Shown here piece by piece: positions 7,929-16,757 of a stretch of DNA of 64,000 nt; position 1 is the stretch's first letter, and each line of letters begins with the position of its first letter. The translations under genes and the position numbers were made by a program. The notes below the pieces were generated by a model that was not told the DNA's origin, searched no databases, and worked only from the letters and a program-made list of their open reading frames with translations. Source of the DNA: an uncultured Clostridia bacterium. GTDB lineage: Bacteria > Bacillota > Clostridia > TANB77 > CAG-508. The stretch covers positions 124,001 to 188,000 of the forward strand of contig CAPOZU010000001.1 in the NCBI GenBank assembly GCA_948676835.1. Reading direction: 5' to 3'.

Positions 7929-9590
7929 TTAAAAAATACCTTCAACTTCACCTTTTTCATTAATATAAATATTTTCTGCTGCTGGATGTTTTGGCAATCC
8001 TGGCATTGTAAATATTTTACCTATTTTAACAACAACAAATTCTGCTCCATTTTTTAGAATTACTTCCCTTATATGTATATTGTATGGTTCATTACATAAT
8101 AAATTTTTTTCATTATCTGAAAATGAATATTGCGTTTTAGCAATACATACAGGGTATTTTCCATATCCCAATTTTTCTATTTGTTCTATTTGTTCTACTG
8201 CTTCATCTGTATATTCTACACCTTCTGCACCATAAACTTGTTTTGCAACTTTTTCAATTTTTTCTTTTATACTTTCATTATCATTATAAACAAAATTTAC
8301 TGTAGACTTACTTTCACAGTGTTTTACTATTTTTTCGGCTAGATCAATTGCTCCTTCTCCGCCTTTAGCCCAAACATCAAGTAAACTTAATTCTACTCCA
8401 ATTTCATCTAATTTATTCTTTAAAAATTCTATTTCCTTTTCAGAATCATTTTTATATCTATTTATACCTACTATTGGTGTAATTCCATACCTGTTTTTTA
8501 TGTTGTCAACATGTCTTAATAAATTTTCTATTCCAACCTCTAAAGCTTCTAGATTTTCTTCTATACACTCATCTTTACTTGCTCCACCATGATATTTTAA
8601 TGCTTTTAATGTTGCCACACATACAGCAGCTTTTGGTTTTAATCCAGCTTTTCTACATTTAATATTAACAAATTTTTCTGCTCCTAAATCTGCTCCAAAA
8701 CCTGCTTCTGTTATAACATAATCTCCAAGTTTTAATGCTAGTTTTGTTGCTATTACACTATTGCATCCATGAGCAATATTAGCAAATGGACCACCATGAA
8801 CTATTGCTAAATTATGTTCTAATGTTTGTACAATATTAGGATTAATAGCATCTTTTAGTAAAACTGTTAAAGCTCCTTCTGCCTTTAAATCTTTTGCGAA
8901 AATTGGTTTATCGTCTTCATTGTATCCAACTAAAATATTTCCAAGTCTTCTTTCTAAATCTTTAATATCTTTTGCCAAACATAAAATAGCCATAATTTCA
9001 GAAGCAACTGATATATCAAATCCATCATCTCTAGGAACCATTTTCTTTTCTTTTGATAATCCTATTTTAACTTCTCTTAAAATTCTATCATTTAAATCTA
9101 CACATCTTTTCCAAATTACTTTTTTAAATTTCAATTCATTTCCATAGTAAATATGATTATCTATTATTGCAGATAATAGGTTATTGGCAGTTGTTATTGC
9201 ATGTATATCTCCTGTAAAATGCAAATTTATATCTACCATAGGAGATATTTGTGCATATCCTCCCCCTGTTGCTCCACCTTTTATTCCAAAAACAGGACCT
9301 AATGATGGTTCCCTTAAAGCTAAAACTGATTTTTTACCTATTCTATTTAGTCCATCTGACAATCCAATTGCAACAGTTGTTTTTCCTTCTCCAAGAGGTG
9401 TTGGATTAATTGCTGTAACTAATACTAAATTTCCCTCTTTGTTATCTTTGGTTTTTTCAATAAATTCTGGAGATATTTTGGCTTTATATTTTCCATATAA
9501 TTCAATATCCTCTTCACCTATTCCAAATTTTTGTGCTACATCAGTTATTTTGTCTAATTTTACACTTCTAGCGATTTCAATATCAGTCAT
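7929..9590 (-). CDS. fhs: Formate--tetrahydrofolate ligase
   Basis: ATP-dependent activation of formate onto tetrahydrofolate, feeding C1 units to purine, thymidylate and formyl-methionine synthesis, or the Wood-Ljungdahl pathway in acetogens. 553 residues, full length. The P-loop TPLGEGKTTVAIGLSDGL is near residue 64; REPSLGPVFGIKGGATGGGYA and the C-terminal MPGLPKHPAAENI are characteristic. No methylenetetrahydrofolate dehydrogenase or CO dehydrogenase genes accompany it here, so acetogenesis cannot be claimed. thyX and fmt in this window also use folate C1 chemistry. Confidence 0.97.
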   Translation of the reverse strand: MTDIEIARSVKLDKITDVAQKFGIGEEDIELYGKYKAKISPEFIEKTKDNKEGNLVLVTAINPTPLGEGKTTVAIGLSDGLNRIGKKSVLALREPSLGPVFGIKGGATGGGYAQISPMVDINLHFTGDIHAITTANNLLSAIIDNHIYYGNELKFKKVIWKRCVDLNDRILREVKIGLSKEKKMVPRDDGFDISVASEIMAILCLAKDIKDLERRLGNILVGYNEDDKPIFAKDLKAEGALTVLLKDAINPNIVQTLEHNLAIVHGGPFANIAHGCNSVIATKLALKLGDYVITEAGFGADLGAEKFVNIKCRKAGLKPKAAVCVATLKALKYHGGASKDECIEENLEALEVGIENLLRHVDNIKNRYGITPIVGINRYKNDSEKEIEFLKNKLDEIGVELSLLDVWAKGGEGAIDLAEKIVKHCESKSTVNFVYNDNESIKEKIEKVAKQVYGAEGVEYTDEAVEQIEQIEKLGYGKYPVCIAKTQYSFSDNEKNLLCNEPYNIHIREVILKNGAEFVVVKIGKIFTMPGLPKHPAAENIYINEKGEVEGIF

Positions 9591-9600
9591 AATTTACCTC

Positions 9601-11052
9601 CTATTTTATTATTTCATATAAATATGCTCTTCTTGATAAACATTCTCCATTTGTATAATATATTAATTTTAATTTATCTTTTGATTTCTTAAATGAATTT
9701 AATTCTTCTGTATCAGAAGCCAAATTTAAGAAATATACATTTTGATTTGAGTCCTTAAATTTATTAATTGCATTTTCTAAATCCATTTCTTTTGTTTTAT
9801 CTAAAAATTTATCCCAAACAGCAAATGTTACATAAGAATCATTTTGTGCATCATAGAATTTGTAATCCATATCTGAAAGATAAACTTCAGCAGATGAAAT
9901 TGTATCCCAATTTATAGTTACAAAGATACTTCCTTCTTCAATATTATCTTTTATATATTCTGCAACATTTTTAGAATCTGTATATGGATATTTTATTTCA
10001 TCTGAAATTATTCTAATTGTATGAGGAATACTTAATGCACATATAATAACAATTACAACTTCAATTATATCGGTTTTATTTTTTTCTATAGAAATTCTCT
10101 TTGTATTCCATGAAAAGTATAATAGAAGAATAAATAATAATACAGTTCTTTGATTTGCCAAAATTCCAAATACAAGTAATTGTACAAACAAATAGAATGC
10201 TAGTCCTATAAAAAATATTATTCCCTGTTTTTTATCTGTTTTTATTGATTGAACTACTACTAAAACTAAAATAATTATATCTATAATGACTATTAACAAA
10301 TTAGGCATATTTATATTTATTAACGTACTATGTAAATTTAAAGCTAAATTAAACATTCTTTCTAATGCTTCCTCTGGCACATCTGTTCCATGTGTTGGGG
10401 CAATTGAACTCAAAAATCCAGAAATTGCACATCCTATTACAATTATCATTCCTATAATAGCTATAAATGTTCCTATAATTAATTTTATATTTTGTTTTTT
10501 ACTATTTTTTTCATATTTATCAACAAATTGTTCCATAAAAAATTTAAAGTATATAATAAAAGCAAGTCCAAGTATAATAATATGTGCATTTGCTAAAATC
10601 GCAATTGCAATCCCATACAAGACTGGATACTTTTCTGGATTTTCGTTCATAATACTAATACATATTAACATTAATGGTATTATTGAATATGGTCTTAAAA
10701 AAACTGGCATATAATATAAAAATACTGTATTAAATAAAATAAGTAACTTAACCCAATTATTATATGGTGATTTTGTTAGTATTAAAAATCCAGTAATTCC
10801 TGCAATTACTATCATTATAATTTTGGAAAATTCATATGGCAATAATTTAGCAAAAATAGCTAATATGTAATACCATAAGAATGAATGCCCTTCATATTTC
10901 ATTTGATTAATAATTTCAATAAAATTTAAATCTCTTGCGATAAGCCATCCTTGACTTTCATCTTCCCATGACTCATGATAATAAGAAGTCACTAATACTA
11001 TTAAAAAATATATAATAAAAATAGTAAAAATAAAAAATTTATTTTTCTTCAT
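9601..11052 (-). CDS. Multi-pass membrane protein, GT39-like glycosyltransferase
   Basis: 483 residues with about ten hydrophobic segments and a soluble C-terminal part from about residue 370. An acidic motif in the first outer loop (HESWEDESQGWLIARD) matches the Asp/Glu-containing loop of dolichyl/polyprenyl-phosphate-dependent GT-C enzymes, which transfer sugars on the outer membrane face. The acceptor is unknown. The start follows a GGAGATAA ribosome site; its stop is ten bases from fhs. Confidence 0.65.
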   Translation of the reverse strand: MKKNKFFIFTIFIIYFLIVLVTSYYHESWEDESQGWLIARDLNFIEIINQMKYEGHSFLWYYILAIFAKLLPYEFSKIIMIVIAGITGFLILTKSPYNNWVKLLILFNTVFLYYMPVFLRPYSIIPLMLICISIMNENPEKYPVLYGIAIAILANAHIIILGLAFIIYFKFFMEQFVDKYEKNSKKQNIKLIIGTFIAIIGMIIVIGCAISGFLSSIAPTHGTDVPEEALERMFNLALNLHSTLININMPNLLIVIIDIIILVLVVVQSIKTDKKQGIIFFIGLAFYLFVQLLVFGILANQRTVLLFILLLYFSWNTKRISIEKNKTDIIEVVIVIICALSIPHTIRIISDEIKYPYTDSKNVAEYIKDNIEEGSIFVTINWDTISSAEVYLSDMDYKFYDAQNDSYVTFAVWDKFLDKTKEMDLENAINKFKDSNQNVYFLNLASDTEELNSFKKSKDKLKLIYYTNGECLSRRAYLYEIIK

Positions 11053-11060
11053 TTATCTCC

Positions 11061-11501
11061 TTATAATAGTAAACCAGAAACAATTCCAATAGCAGCACCT
11101 ACAAAAACTTGAATTGGTGTATGTCCTAATGCTTCTATTAATTTTTCTTGTACTTCAACAGTACTCATTCCTGGAGTTTCTAATATTTTATTTAATATTC
11201 TTGCTTGTTTTCCTGAAGCTCTTCTGACTCCTGCTGCATCATACATAACAACACAAGCCATAATTAATGATACTGCAAAAATTCCAGAACCAAATCCATA
11301 TTCTCTACCTATTAGAGCTGCTAATGAACATACTACTGCAGAATGTGAGCTTGGCATACCACCAGCTCCAATAATTCTTTTTATGTTTAGTTTCTTGTTT
11401 ATAATCAAATCTGTTAATACTTTGAATACTTGTATACAAGCCCAAAGTATTAGTGGAATATATATACATTTATTAGTAAAAATTTGATTTAAGTTATTCA
11501 T
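11061..11501 (-). CDS. Divergent PAP2 (YuiD/DUF212) membrane protein
   Basis: 146 residues with four to five hydrophobic segments. GGMPSSHSAVVCSLAALIG and YDAAGVRRASGKQA are the hallmark motifs of the DUF212/YuiD family, distantly related to PAP2 phosphatases with the SSH(S/A) signature. A lipid-phosphate phosphatase role is likely but unproven. Nine bases from xseB. Confidence 0.88.
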   Translation of the reverse strand: MNNLNQIFTNKCIYIPLILWACIQVFKVLTDLIINKKLNIKRIIGAGGMPSSHSAVVCSLAALIGREYGFGSGIFAVSLIMACVVMYDAAGVRRASGKQARILNKILETPGMSTVEVQEKLIEALGHTPIQVFVGAAIGIVSGLLL

Positions 11502-11509
11502 TTTGCCAA

Positions 11510-11743
11510 TTAAACTTCTGTGTTGAAGTCTTCCTCCTTAATCTCATTATTTTCATTTATAAGTATAGTAATTTTCTTTTCTGCATCTTCAAGTTTATTA
11601 TTACATTCTTTAGAAATCTCCATTCCTTCTTCAAATAATTTTACTGATTCATCTAAAGATAATTTTTCATTTTCCAATCTATTTGTAATATCTTCTAGCT
11701 TAATCATTAATTCTTCAAAATTTAATTCCTCTTTTTTACTCAT
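11510..11743 (-). CDS. xseB: Exodeoxyribonuclease VII small subunit
   Basis: 77 residues, standard length. LNFEELMIKLEDITNRLEN and LSLDESVKLFEEGMEI are the conserved helical segments that wrap the large subunit. The complex degrades single-stranded DNA from both ends. The partner xseA is two genes upstream, separated by an unknown membrane protein that splits the usual xseA-xseB pair. Confidence 0.95.
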   Translation of the reverse strand: MSKKEELNFEELMIKLEDITNRLENEKLSLDESVKLFEEGMEISKECNNKLEDAEKKITILINENNEIKEEDFNTEV

Positions 11744-11761
11744 AAAATTTCCCTTCTTACT

Positions 11762-12250
11762 CTAATATTCTACGTCTACCGTTTTCTTATCTAAATTTAC
11801 TCTAAAATATCCTTTTACAGAAGCTGATTGAATTGAACTAACTGCAATTATATATTCTCCATTAGAATCAACATAGTCACATCTAAAAGTAGCATCTGAA
11901 TCTTCTCCCCAATAATTTTTTACAAGATTAATTGCATCTTGTTTTTTATCTGTAGTTCCAACATCTGAATTAGATTCATAAATTGCACTTGATGGTACCA
12001 CAGATGTTCCTGTATTAGGTTCTGTAATTGGCGCTTCTTCTTTCTCTACTATTTCATTTTTTACTTTATTTTCTATTGTAGTATTTTCTACTGTTTTATT
12101 CTCTTTTACTTTATTTTCTTGAACTGTATTGTTATTTATATCAGTTTCATTGTTTTTTCTAGTAACCTCAAAACTAACACGAAAAGCGACAATTGCTAAA
12201 ACTATTGCTATAACAATACATATTAGTGCAATTATTATTTTCTTTTTCAT
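11762..12250 (-). CDS. Membrane-anchored protein of unknown function between xseA and xseB
   Basis: 162 residues: an N-terminal signal-anchor (about 4-27), a low-complexity Asn/Glu/Lys/Thr spacer to about 85, and a C-terminal globular piece of about 60 residues (KKQDAINLVKNYWG, CDYVDSNGEYIIAVSS, GYFRVNLDKKTVDVEY) that looks like a small extracellular beta domain, perhaps PepSY-like. I do not recognise the family with certainty. Same operon as xseA. Confidence 0.75.
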   Translation of the reverse strand: MKKKIIIALICIVIAIVLAIVAFRVSFEVTRKNNETDINNNTVQENKVKENKTVENTTIENKVKNEIVEKEEAPITEPNTGTSVVPSSAIYESNSDVGTTDKKQDAINLVKNYWGEDSDATFRCDYVDSNGEYIIAVSSIQSASVKGYFRVNLDKKTVDVEY

Positions 12251-12264
12251 TTTATTACTCCTTT

Positions 12265-13452
12265 TTAAATAACTTTTGCCTTAGCTGTTCCATCTTGAAA
12301 TCTTAAATCTATTTCCATATCTTTTTTTAATTCTTGAGCCTTTGTAATAATATTTCCATTACTTTCTGTTAAACAAAATCCTCTTGTTAATGTTTTTAAT
12401 GGGCTTAATGTATCTAATTTAGTAATAGCTTTAGCTGCTTCTATTTTTGAATCTTTTAATTTCTTTATTGTTGAATTTTCAATTGATTTCATCAATTTAT
12501 CTATTTCAAGATAAGCATCATTTATTCTTTGAAGTGGCTCTTTATACACTTTAGAATTTAAGCATTTTTCATATCTTAATCTCATTATTTCAGTTTTTCT
12601 TTTCAAAGCCATTTTTAATCTTCGATTAAATAAATTAATATTATATTCAAGGTCAAGAATATCTGTCACAGCAAGTTCAGCTGCTGCTGATGGTGTAGGT
12701 GCCCTTAAATCTGCTACAAAATCCGCTATTGTAAAATCTGTTTCATGTCCAACTGCAGATATTATTGGGATGTTAGATTCATAAATTGCTCTTGCAACTA
12801 TTTCTTCATTAAATGGCCATAAATCTTCTAATGATCCCCCACCTCTTCCTAAAATAATTACATCAGCTAAATTTTTATCATTCATCAACTTTATTGCTTT
12901 TACTATCTTTTCTGCTGCTCCTTCTCCTTGAACTGGTACAGGTAATAATCTTATATATACATTGGGATTTCTTCTAGTAGATACATTAATAATATCTCTA
13001 ATTACTGCACCTGTATTTGAAGTTAAAACACCTATTATTTTAGGCATAAATGGAATTTTCTTTTTATGTGATTCATCAAATAAACCTTCTGCTTCAAGTT
13101 TAGCTTTTAATTTTTCGAATGCAACATATAAGCTACCCATTCCATCTTCTTGCATAGCTTTACAGTATATTTGATATACTCCATCTCTTTCATAAACACC
13201 AACAGACCCCAGAACAATAACTTTCATTCCATCTTTTGGAGCAAAATTTAAAGTAACTGTTGATGATTTAAACATAACGCATTTAACAAGAGAATTTTCA
13301 TCTTTTAATGTAAAATACATATGACCTGTATAATGATGTTTAAAATTAGAAATTTCCCCTTTAACTAAAACGCTATTTAAGAACTCATCCTCAGCTACTC
13401 TATCTTTAACGTACATATTTAATTCTGTTACAGTAATTGGATTAATTTTCAT
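12265..13452 (-). CDS. xseA: Exodeoxyribonuclease VII large subunit
   Basis: 395 residues with an N-terminal OB domain (SVLVKGEISNFKHHYTGHMYFTLKD), the catalytic domain (GVLTSNTGAVIRDI, ILGRGGGSLEDLWPFNEE, SAVGHETDFTIADFVADLRAPTPSAAAEL) and a C-terminal coiled coil. The start overlaps the end of nusB: GGAGATATTA within the last nusB codons serves as ribosome site, indicating translational coupling. Confidence 0.96.
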   Translation of the reverse strand: MKINPITVTELNMYVKDRVAEDEFLNSVLVKGEISNFKHHYTGHMYFTLKDENSLVKCVMFKSSTVTLNFAPKDGMKVIVLGSVGVYERDGVYQIYCKAMQEDGMGSLYVAFEKLKAKLEAEGLFDESHKKKIPFMPKIIGVLTSNTGAVIRDIINVSTRRNPNVYIRLLPVPVQGEGAAEKIVKAIKLMNDKNLADVIILGRGGGSLEDLWPFNEEIVARAIYESNIPIISAVGHETDFTIADFVADLRAPTPSAAAELAVTDILDLEYNINLFNRRLKMALKRKTEIMRLRYEKCLNSKVYKEPLQRINDAYLEIDKLMKSIENSTIKKLKDSKIEAAKAITKLDTLSPLKTLTRGFCLTESNGNIITKAQELKKDMEIDLRFQDGTAKAKVI

Positions 13453-13870
13453 TAATATCTCCATTTAGATTTTTTTCTTTAACAACACTTGCTAAGATTC
13501 CATTAATAAATACTGGTGCAGACTCATCTGCATATTTTTTAGCAAGTTCTACAACTTCATTTATTGCAACTTTATATGGAAGTTTTTTATATACCATCTC
13601 ATAAATTGCAATTTTTATTAAGCTTAAATTAATTTTTGAAATTCTATTTAAACTCCAATTATCTTTTAAGTTAGTAGTAATTAATTTATTTATTTCTTCT
13701 GAATTTGTATTTATACCATCTTTTATATCTCTTAAATACTCTATTACACTTTTATCTGTTATTTCATTATTTTCTAAGAATATTTCAAACTGTTCTTCTT
13801 TATTTTCCTTTTGTACTTCGATTTCGTAAACTAACTTAAAAGCTAGCTCTCTCATTGCAGACCTTTGCAT
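13442..13870 (-). CDS. nusB: Transcription antitermination factor NusB
   Basis: All-helical RNA-binding protein that joins NusE on boxA of rRNA leaders. The N-terminal MREL-AFKLVYEIEV and C-terminal YKVAINEVVELAKKYADESAPVFINGILA blocks are typical. Two adjacent ATGs follow AGGAGG; the second (five-base spacing) is preferred, giving 142 residues. The nusB-xseA-xseB order is the usual Firmicute arrangement, with the Asp23 cluster directly upstream, also conserved. Confidence 0.95.
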   Translation of the reverse strand: MQRSAMRELAFKLVYEIEVQKENKEEQFEIFLENNEITDKSVIEYLRDIKDGINTNSEEINKLITTNLKDNWSLNRISKINLSLIKIAIYEMVYKKLPYKVAINEVVELAKKYADESAPVFINGILASVVKEKNLNGDINEN

Positions 13871-13879
13871 CATATCCTC

Positions 13880-14095
13880 CTAAAATTTATCTATAAAATC
13901 TTTTAATACTTGTTTTACTTTTGATTTATTTTTTTGTACATAATTTCCTACAAAAACTCCAGCAAGTACAATTACTATATATAATAAAAATTTATATATT
14001 TCTGTAAAGCATAATAACAATGCTATTAATCCACCTATTATGGCTCCACCATATTGGCTTAAAAATACATTTTTTTCTTCTTTATCATCATTCAT
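13880..14095 (-). CDS. DUF2273 small membrane protein of the Asp23 cluster
   Basis: 71 residues with two hydrophobic segments (about 10-27 and 31-48) and a basic C-terminus. DUF2273 proteins are the middle member of amaP-DUF2273-asp23 clusters, thought to sit with AmaP at the membrane. Seventeen bases downstream of amaP. Confidence 0.85.
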   Translation of the reverse strand: MNDDKEEKNVFLSQYGGAIIGGLIALLLCFTEIYKFLLYIVIVLAGVFVGNYVQKNKSKVKQVLKDFIDKF

Positions 14096-14112
14096 TTTAA
14101 ATAACTCTCCTT

Positions 14113-14727
14113 CTATTCTTCTTCTGATGATGTTTCTTCACTACTTTCTTCTGTTACTTCTGGTTCTACATTTGGTGAAGGTAATCCTTTTACTTTTTTT
14201 GAAGTAATATTTTTAATTCTAATATTAACTTCTTTAACCTCAAGATCAGCTGTCCTTCTCATTGCTTCCTTTACTTTGTTTTGTAGTTCACTTGAAACAT
14301 CTTTTATCATTACATCTTTACTTACTAAAGCTGTAACATATACTATTAAATTTTTATTCTTATCTACTATAGTTCTGCTTGAAACTGTTTCAGCTCCTGG
14401 TATTTCTTTAGTAACACTTGCAATTAAGTTTTCTAAACTTTCTTTAGAAATAACTAATTTACCATTATCATTTTCTAGTATAACGCCTTCTTTACCTTTT
14501 GAATTTGGTTTACTAGCAAAAAATAGTCCTTTTATTGCTAGTAATATTAAAACTCCAGAAATACCTAATAATATTCTTGTTCCATATTCTCCATTTGCAA
14601 AATTAACAAAATCTGTAATAATTTGACCAAGAGAAACAAATCCTGTTATTACTAAAATAATTCCTACAGCTATTGTAAAAATAATTAGTGAAAATATTTT
14701 TAAAGCTAATCTATCAAAAATTTTCAT
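14113..14727 (-). CDS. amaP: Alkaline shock response membrane anchor protein AmaP
   Basis: Two N-terminal membrane segments (about 7-32 and 48-72) precede an Asp23-like domain (NGKLVISKESLENLIASVTK, RTADLEVKEVNIRI) and an acidic Ser/Glu tail. AmaP tethers Asp23 to the membrane in Staphylococcus aureus. The start is the ATG after GGAGGATAAA, giving 204 residues. Sits between asp23 and the DUF2273 gene, as expected. Confidence 0.88.
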   Translation of the reverse strand: MKIFDRLALKIFSLIIFTIAVGIILVITGFVSLGQIITDFVNFANGEYGTRILLGISGVLILLAIKGLFFASKPNSKGKEGVILENDNGKLVISKESLENLIASVTKEIPGAETVSSRTIVDKNKNLIVYVTALVSKDVMIKDVSSELQNKVKEAMRRTADLEVKEVNIRIKNITSKKVKGLPSPNVEPEVTEESSEETSSEEE

Positions 14728-14748
14728 TTTATCCTCCATATTATATCT

Positions 14749-15186
14749 TTAATTTTCTTCATTTGATTCTGTTTCTAGATTTTCTTCTGGCTCTTTATCT
14801 GTTATCGCATGAACTCCTTGAACATGTACATTTACCTCAGCAACTTTTAATCCTGTCATATTTTCTACTGATTTTTTTACACCATTTTGAATTTCAAATG
14901 CAACATCTGGTATTCTTGCACCATATTCAACAATTATATTTACATCTATTTTTGCACTTTTTTCATCTACATCAACTTTAATACCCTTTGCTAGATTTTT
15001 CTTTCCACTTAATGCCTCTGTAATTCCAGCAAATCCTCCTGCCATTCCATAAACTCCTGATACTTCTGAAACAGCTATTCCTGCATATGTTGCAACTGCT
15101 TCGTTAGAAATTCTAATTGAATTAGTTCCTTCAGTTACAATTTCTTCAGTAGTTTCAATTAATTCATTTTCATTATTTTCTTCCAT
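14749..15186 (-). CDS. Asp23/Gls24 family envelope stress protein
   Basis: 145 residues. The core IRISNEAVATYAGIAVSEVSGV, KGIKVDVDEKSAKIDVNII and GLKVAEVNVHVQGV blocks are diagnostic. Family members form membrane-proximal filaments that respond to cell wall stress. First gene of the asp23-amaP-DUF2273-nusB-xseA run; a GGAGGTATT site precedes the ATG. Confidence 0.93.
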   Translation of the reverse strand: MEENNENELIETTEEIVTEGTNSIRISNEAVATYAGIAVSEVSGVYGMAGGFAGITEALSGKKNLAKGIKVDVDEKSAKIDVNIIVEYGARIPDVAFEIQNGVKKSVENMTGLKVAEVNVHVQGVHAITDKEPEENLETESNEEN

Positions 15187-15259
15187 AAAAAATACCTCCT
15201 TATAAATATTTTTTGTCTATTAAAGTATATCAATATAATAGCTTTTTTACAAGCACTTA

Positions 15260-16237
15260 TTATTCAAATTTTTCACCAATATTAATATTATTCCCTCTTA
15301 AAAAATCACTAATATTCATTCTTTTAGCATTTTCTCCTTGTATTTCAAGAACTGAAATTATACCATTTTCTGCTTTTATAAATAAACCTTTTTTTTCATT
15401 TGCAAGTAATACTACTCCATTTTCTTCATTTTTATAATTTAAATGTTCGATATTATTTGCAATTTCATAATATTCATCTTCATTTAATTTTTGAACTTTC
15501 CAAAATTTTATTTTTTTGTTTTTTAGAAAAGCATATGTTCCCATAATTGGATTTAAGCCTCTTACAAGATTTTTTATTTGAATAGCATCTTGTTTTTGCC
15601 ACTCTATTTTTGCCATTTCTTTATTAAGCATTGGAGCTAAAGTAAATTCCTCTGGTTGAGGAGTTCTTTCTATTTTTCCTTTTGCTATGTTGTTAACAAC
15701 TTGAAGTAAAAGTTTAGCTCCCAACTCAGATAATCTATTCCACAAATCTCCTGTTGTTTCATCTTCATCAATTTCTACTTCTTTTTGAGCAATTATATCT
15801 CCTGCATCCATTTTTTCGTTCAAATACATTATTGTTACTCCAGTTTTCTTGTCTCCATTTAAGATTGCCCATTGGATTGGAGCTGGTCCTCTATAATTTG
15901 GAAGCATTGAAGGATGAAGATTTATACATCCAAGTGGTGGGATTTTTAAAAATGATTTTGGAAGAATAACTCCATATGCCACAACACATACTAAATCTGG
16001 ATTTAAACTTCTGATTTCATCTTTAAATTCATTATTATTTACTATTTTTTCAGGTTGAAATACTTTTAAATTTTTTTCTATAGCATATTCTTTTACTGGT
16101 GATGATATTATTTTCATTCCTCTTCCAGCTGGTCTATCTGGTGCTGTTACAACTCCACATATTTCAAATCCTGCATTATATAAATTATCTAAAGACTCTC
16201 TTGCAATATCAGGAGTCCCCATAAAAAGAATTCTCAT
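15260..16237 (-). CDS. fmt: Methionyl-tRNA formyltransferase
   Basis: Formylates initiator Met-tRNA using 10-formyltetrahydrofolate. 325 residues: Rossmann domain with MGTPDIARESL near the start, the folate-site signature HPSMLPNYRGPAPIQWAI including the catalytic Asn/His region, and a C-terminal OB domain. GAGGAG lies seven bases before the chosen ATG. It follows def by 16 bases, the standard def-fmt pairing. Confidence 0.96.
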   Translation of the reverse strand: MRILFMGTPDIARESLDNLYNAGFEICGVVTAPDRPAGRGMKIISSPVKEYAIEKNLKVFQPEKIVNNNEFKDEIRSLNPDLVCVVAYGVILPKSFLKIPPLGCINLHPSMLPNYRGPAPIQWAILNGDKKTGVTIMYLNEKMDAGDIIAQKEVEIDEDETTGDLWNRLSELGAKLLLQVVNNIAKGKIERTPQPEEFTLAPMLNKEMAKIEWQKQDAIQIKNLVRGLNPIMGTYAFLKNKKIKFWKVQKLNEDEYYEIANNIEHLNYKNEENGVVLLANEKKGLFIKAENGIISVLEIQGENAKRMNISDFLRGNNINIGEKFE

Positions 16238-16253
16238 TAGCATCTCCTCTATT

Positions 16254-16739
16254 TTATTTTTTCTCTTCTTTTGGTTTTACAACTTCTAAAGTTCCTGGTT
16301 CTACTTTATCAGTAAATAAAATTCCATTTAAATGGTCTATTTCATGACATAAAGCTTGAGCAAGTAAATCTTTTGCTTTTAATTTTACTTTTTTACCATC
16401 TAAATCTAAAGCTTCTACAACAACTTCTTTTGGTCTTTCAACTTTGCCAAATTTATTTGGAAAACTTAAGCATCCTTCTTCCACATTTTGAACACCTTTT
16501 TCTTTAATTATTACTGGATTTATTAAAGTAAATTGCATATCATCTTCATACAAATCTATTACTATTATTCTTTTTAGTACTCCAACTTGAGGTCCTGCTA
16601 AACCCAATCCATCCCATTTATGCATTGTTTCCATCATATCCTCTGCAAGCTCTTTTATTTTATCATCTATTACTTCTATTTCTCTTGAACGTTTTCTTAG
16701 TATTTCATCTCCATCATATCTCAAATTTCTAATAGCCAT
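16254..16739 (-). CDS. def: Peptide deformylase
   Basis: Removes the N-formyl group from nascent proteins. The three metal-site motifs are present: GLAGPQVG, EEGCLSFP (Cys ligand) and CHEIDHLNG (two His ligands and the Glu). 161 residues, type 1-like with a short Lys/Glu-rich tail. Confidence 0.97.
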   Translation of the reverse strand: MAIRNLRYDGDEILRKRSREIEVIDDKIKELAEDMMETMHKWDGLGLAGPQVGVLKRIIVIDLYEDDMQFTLINPVIIKEKGVQNVEEGCLSFPNKFGKVERPKEVVVEALDLDGKKVKLKAKDLLAQALCHEIDHLNGILFTDKVEPGTLEVVKPKEEKK

Positions 16740-16757
16740 TTTTATACCCCTTTTATT

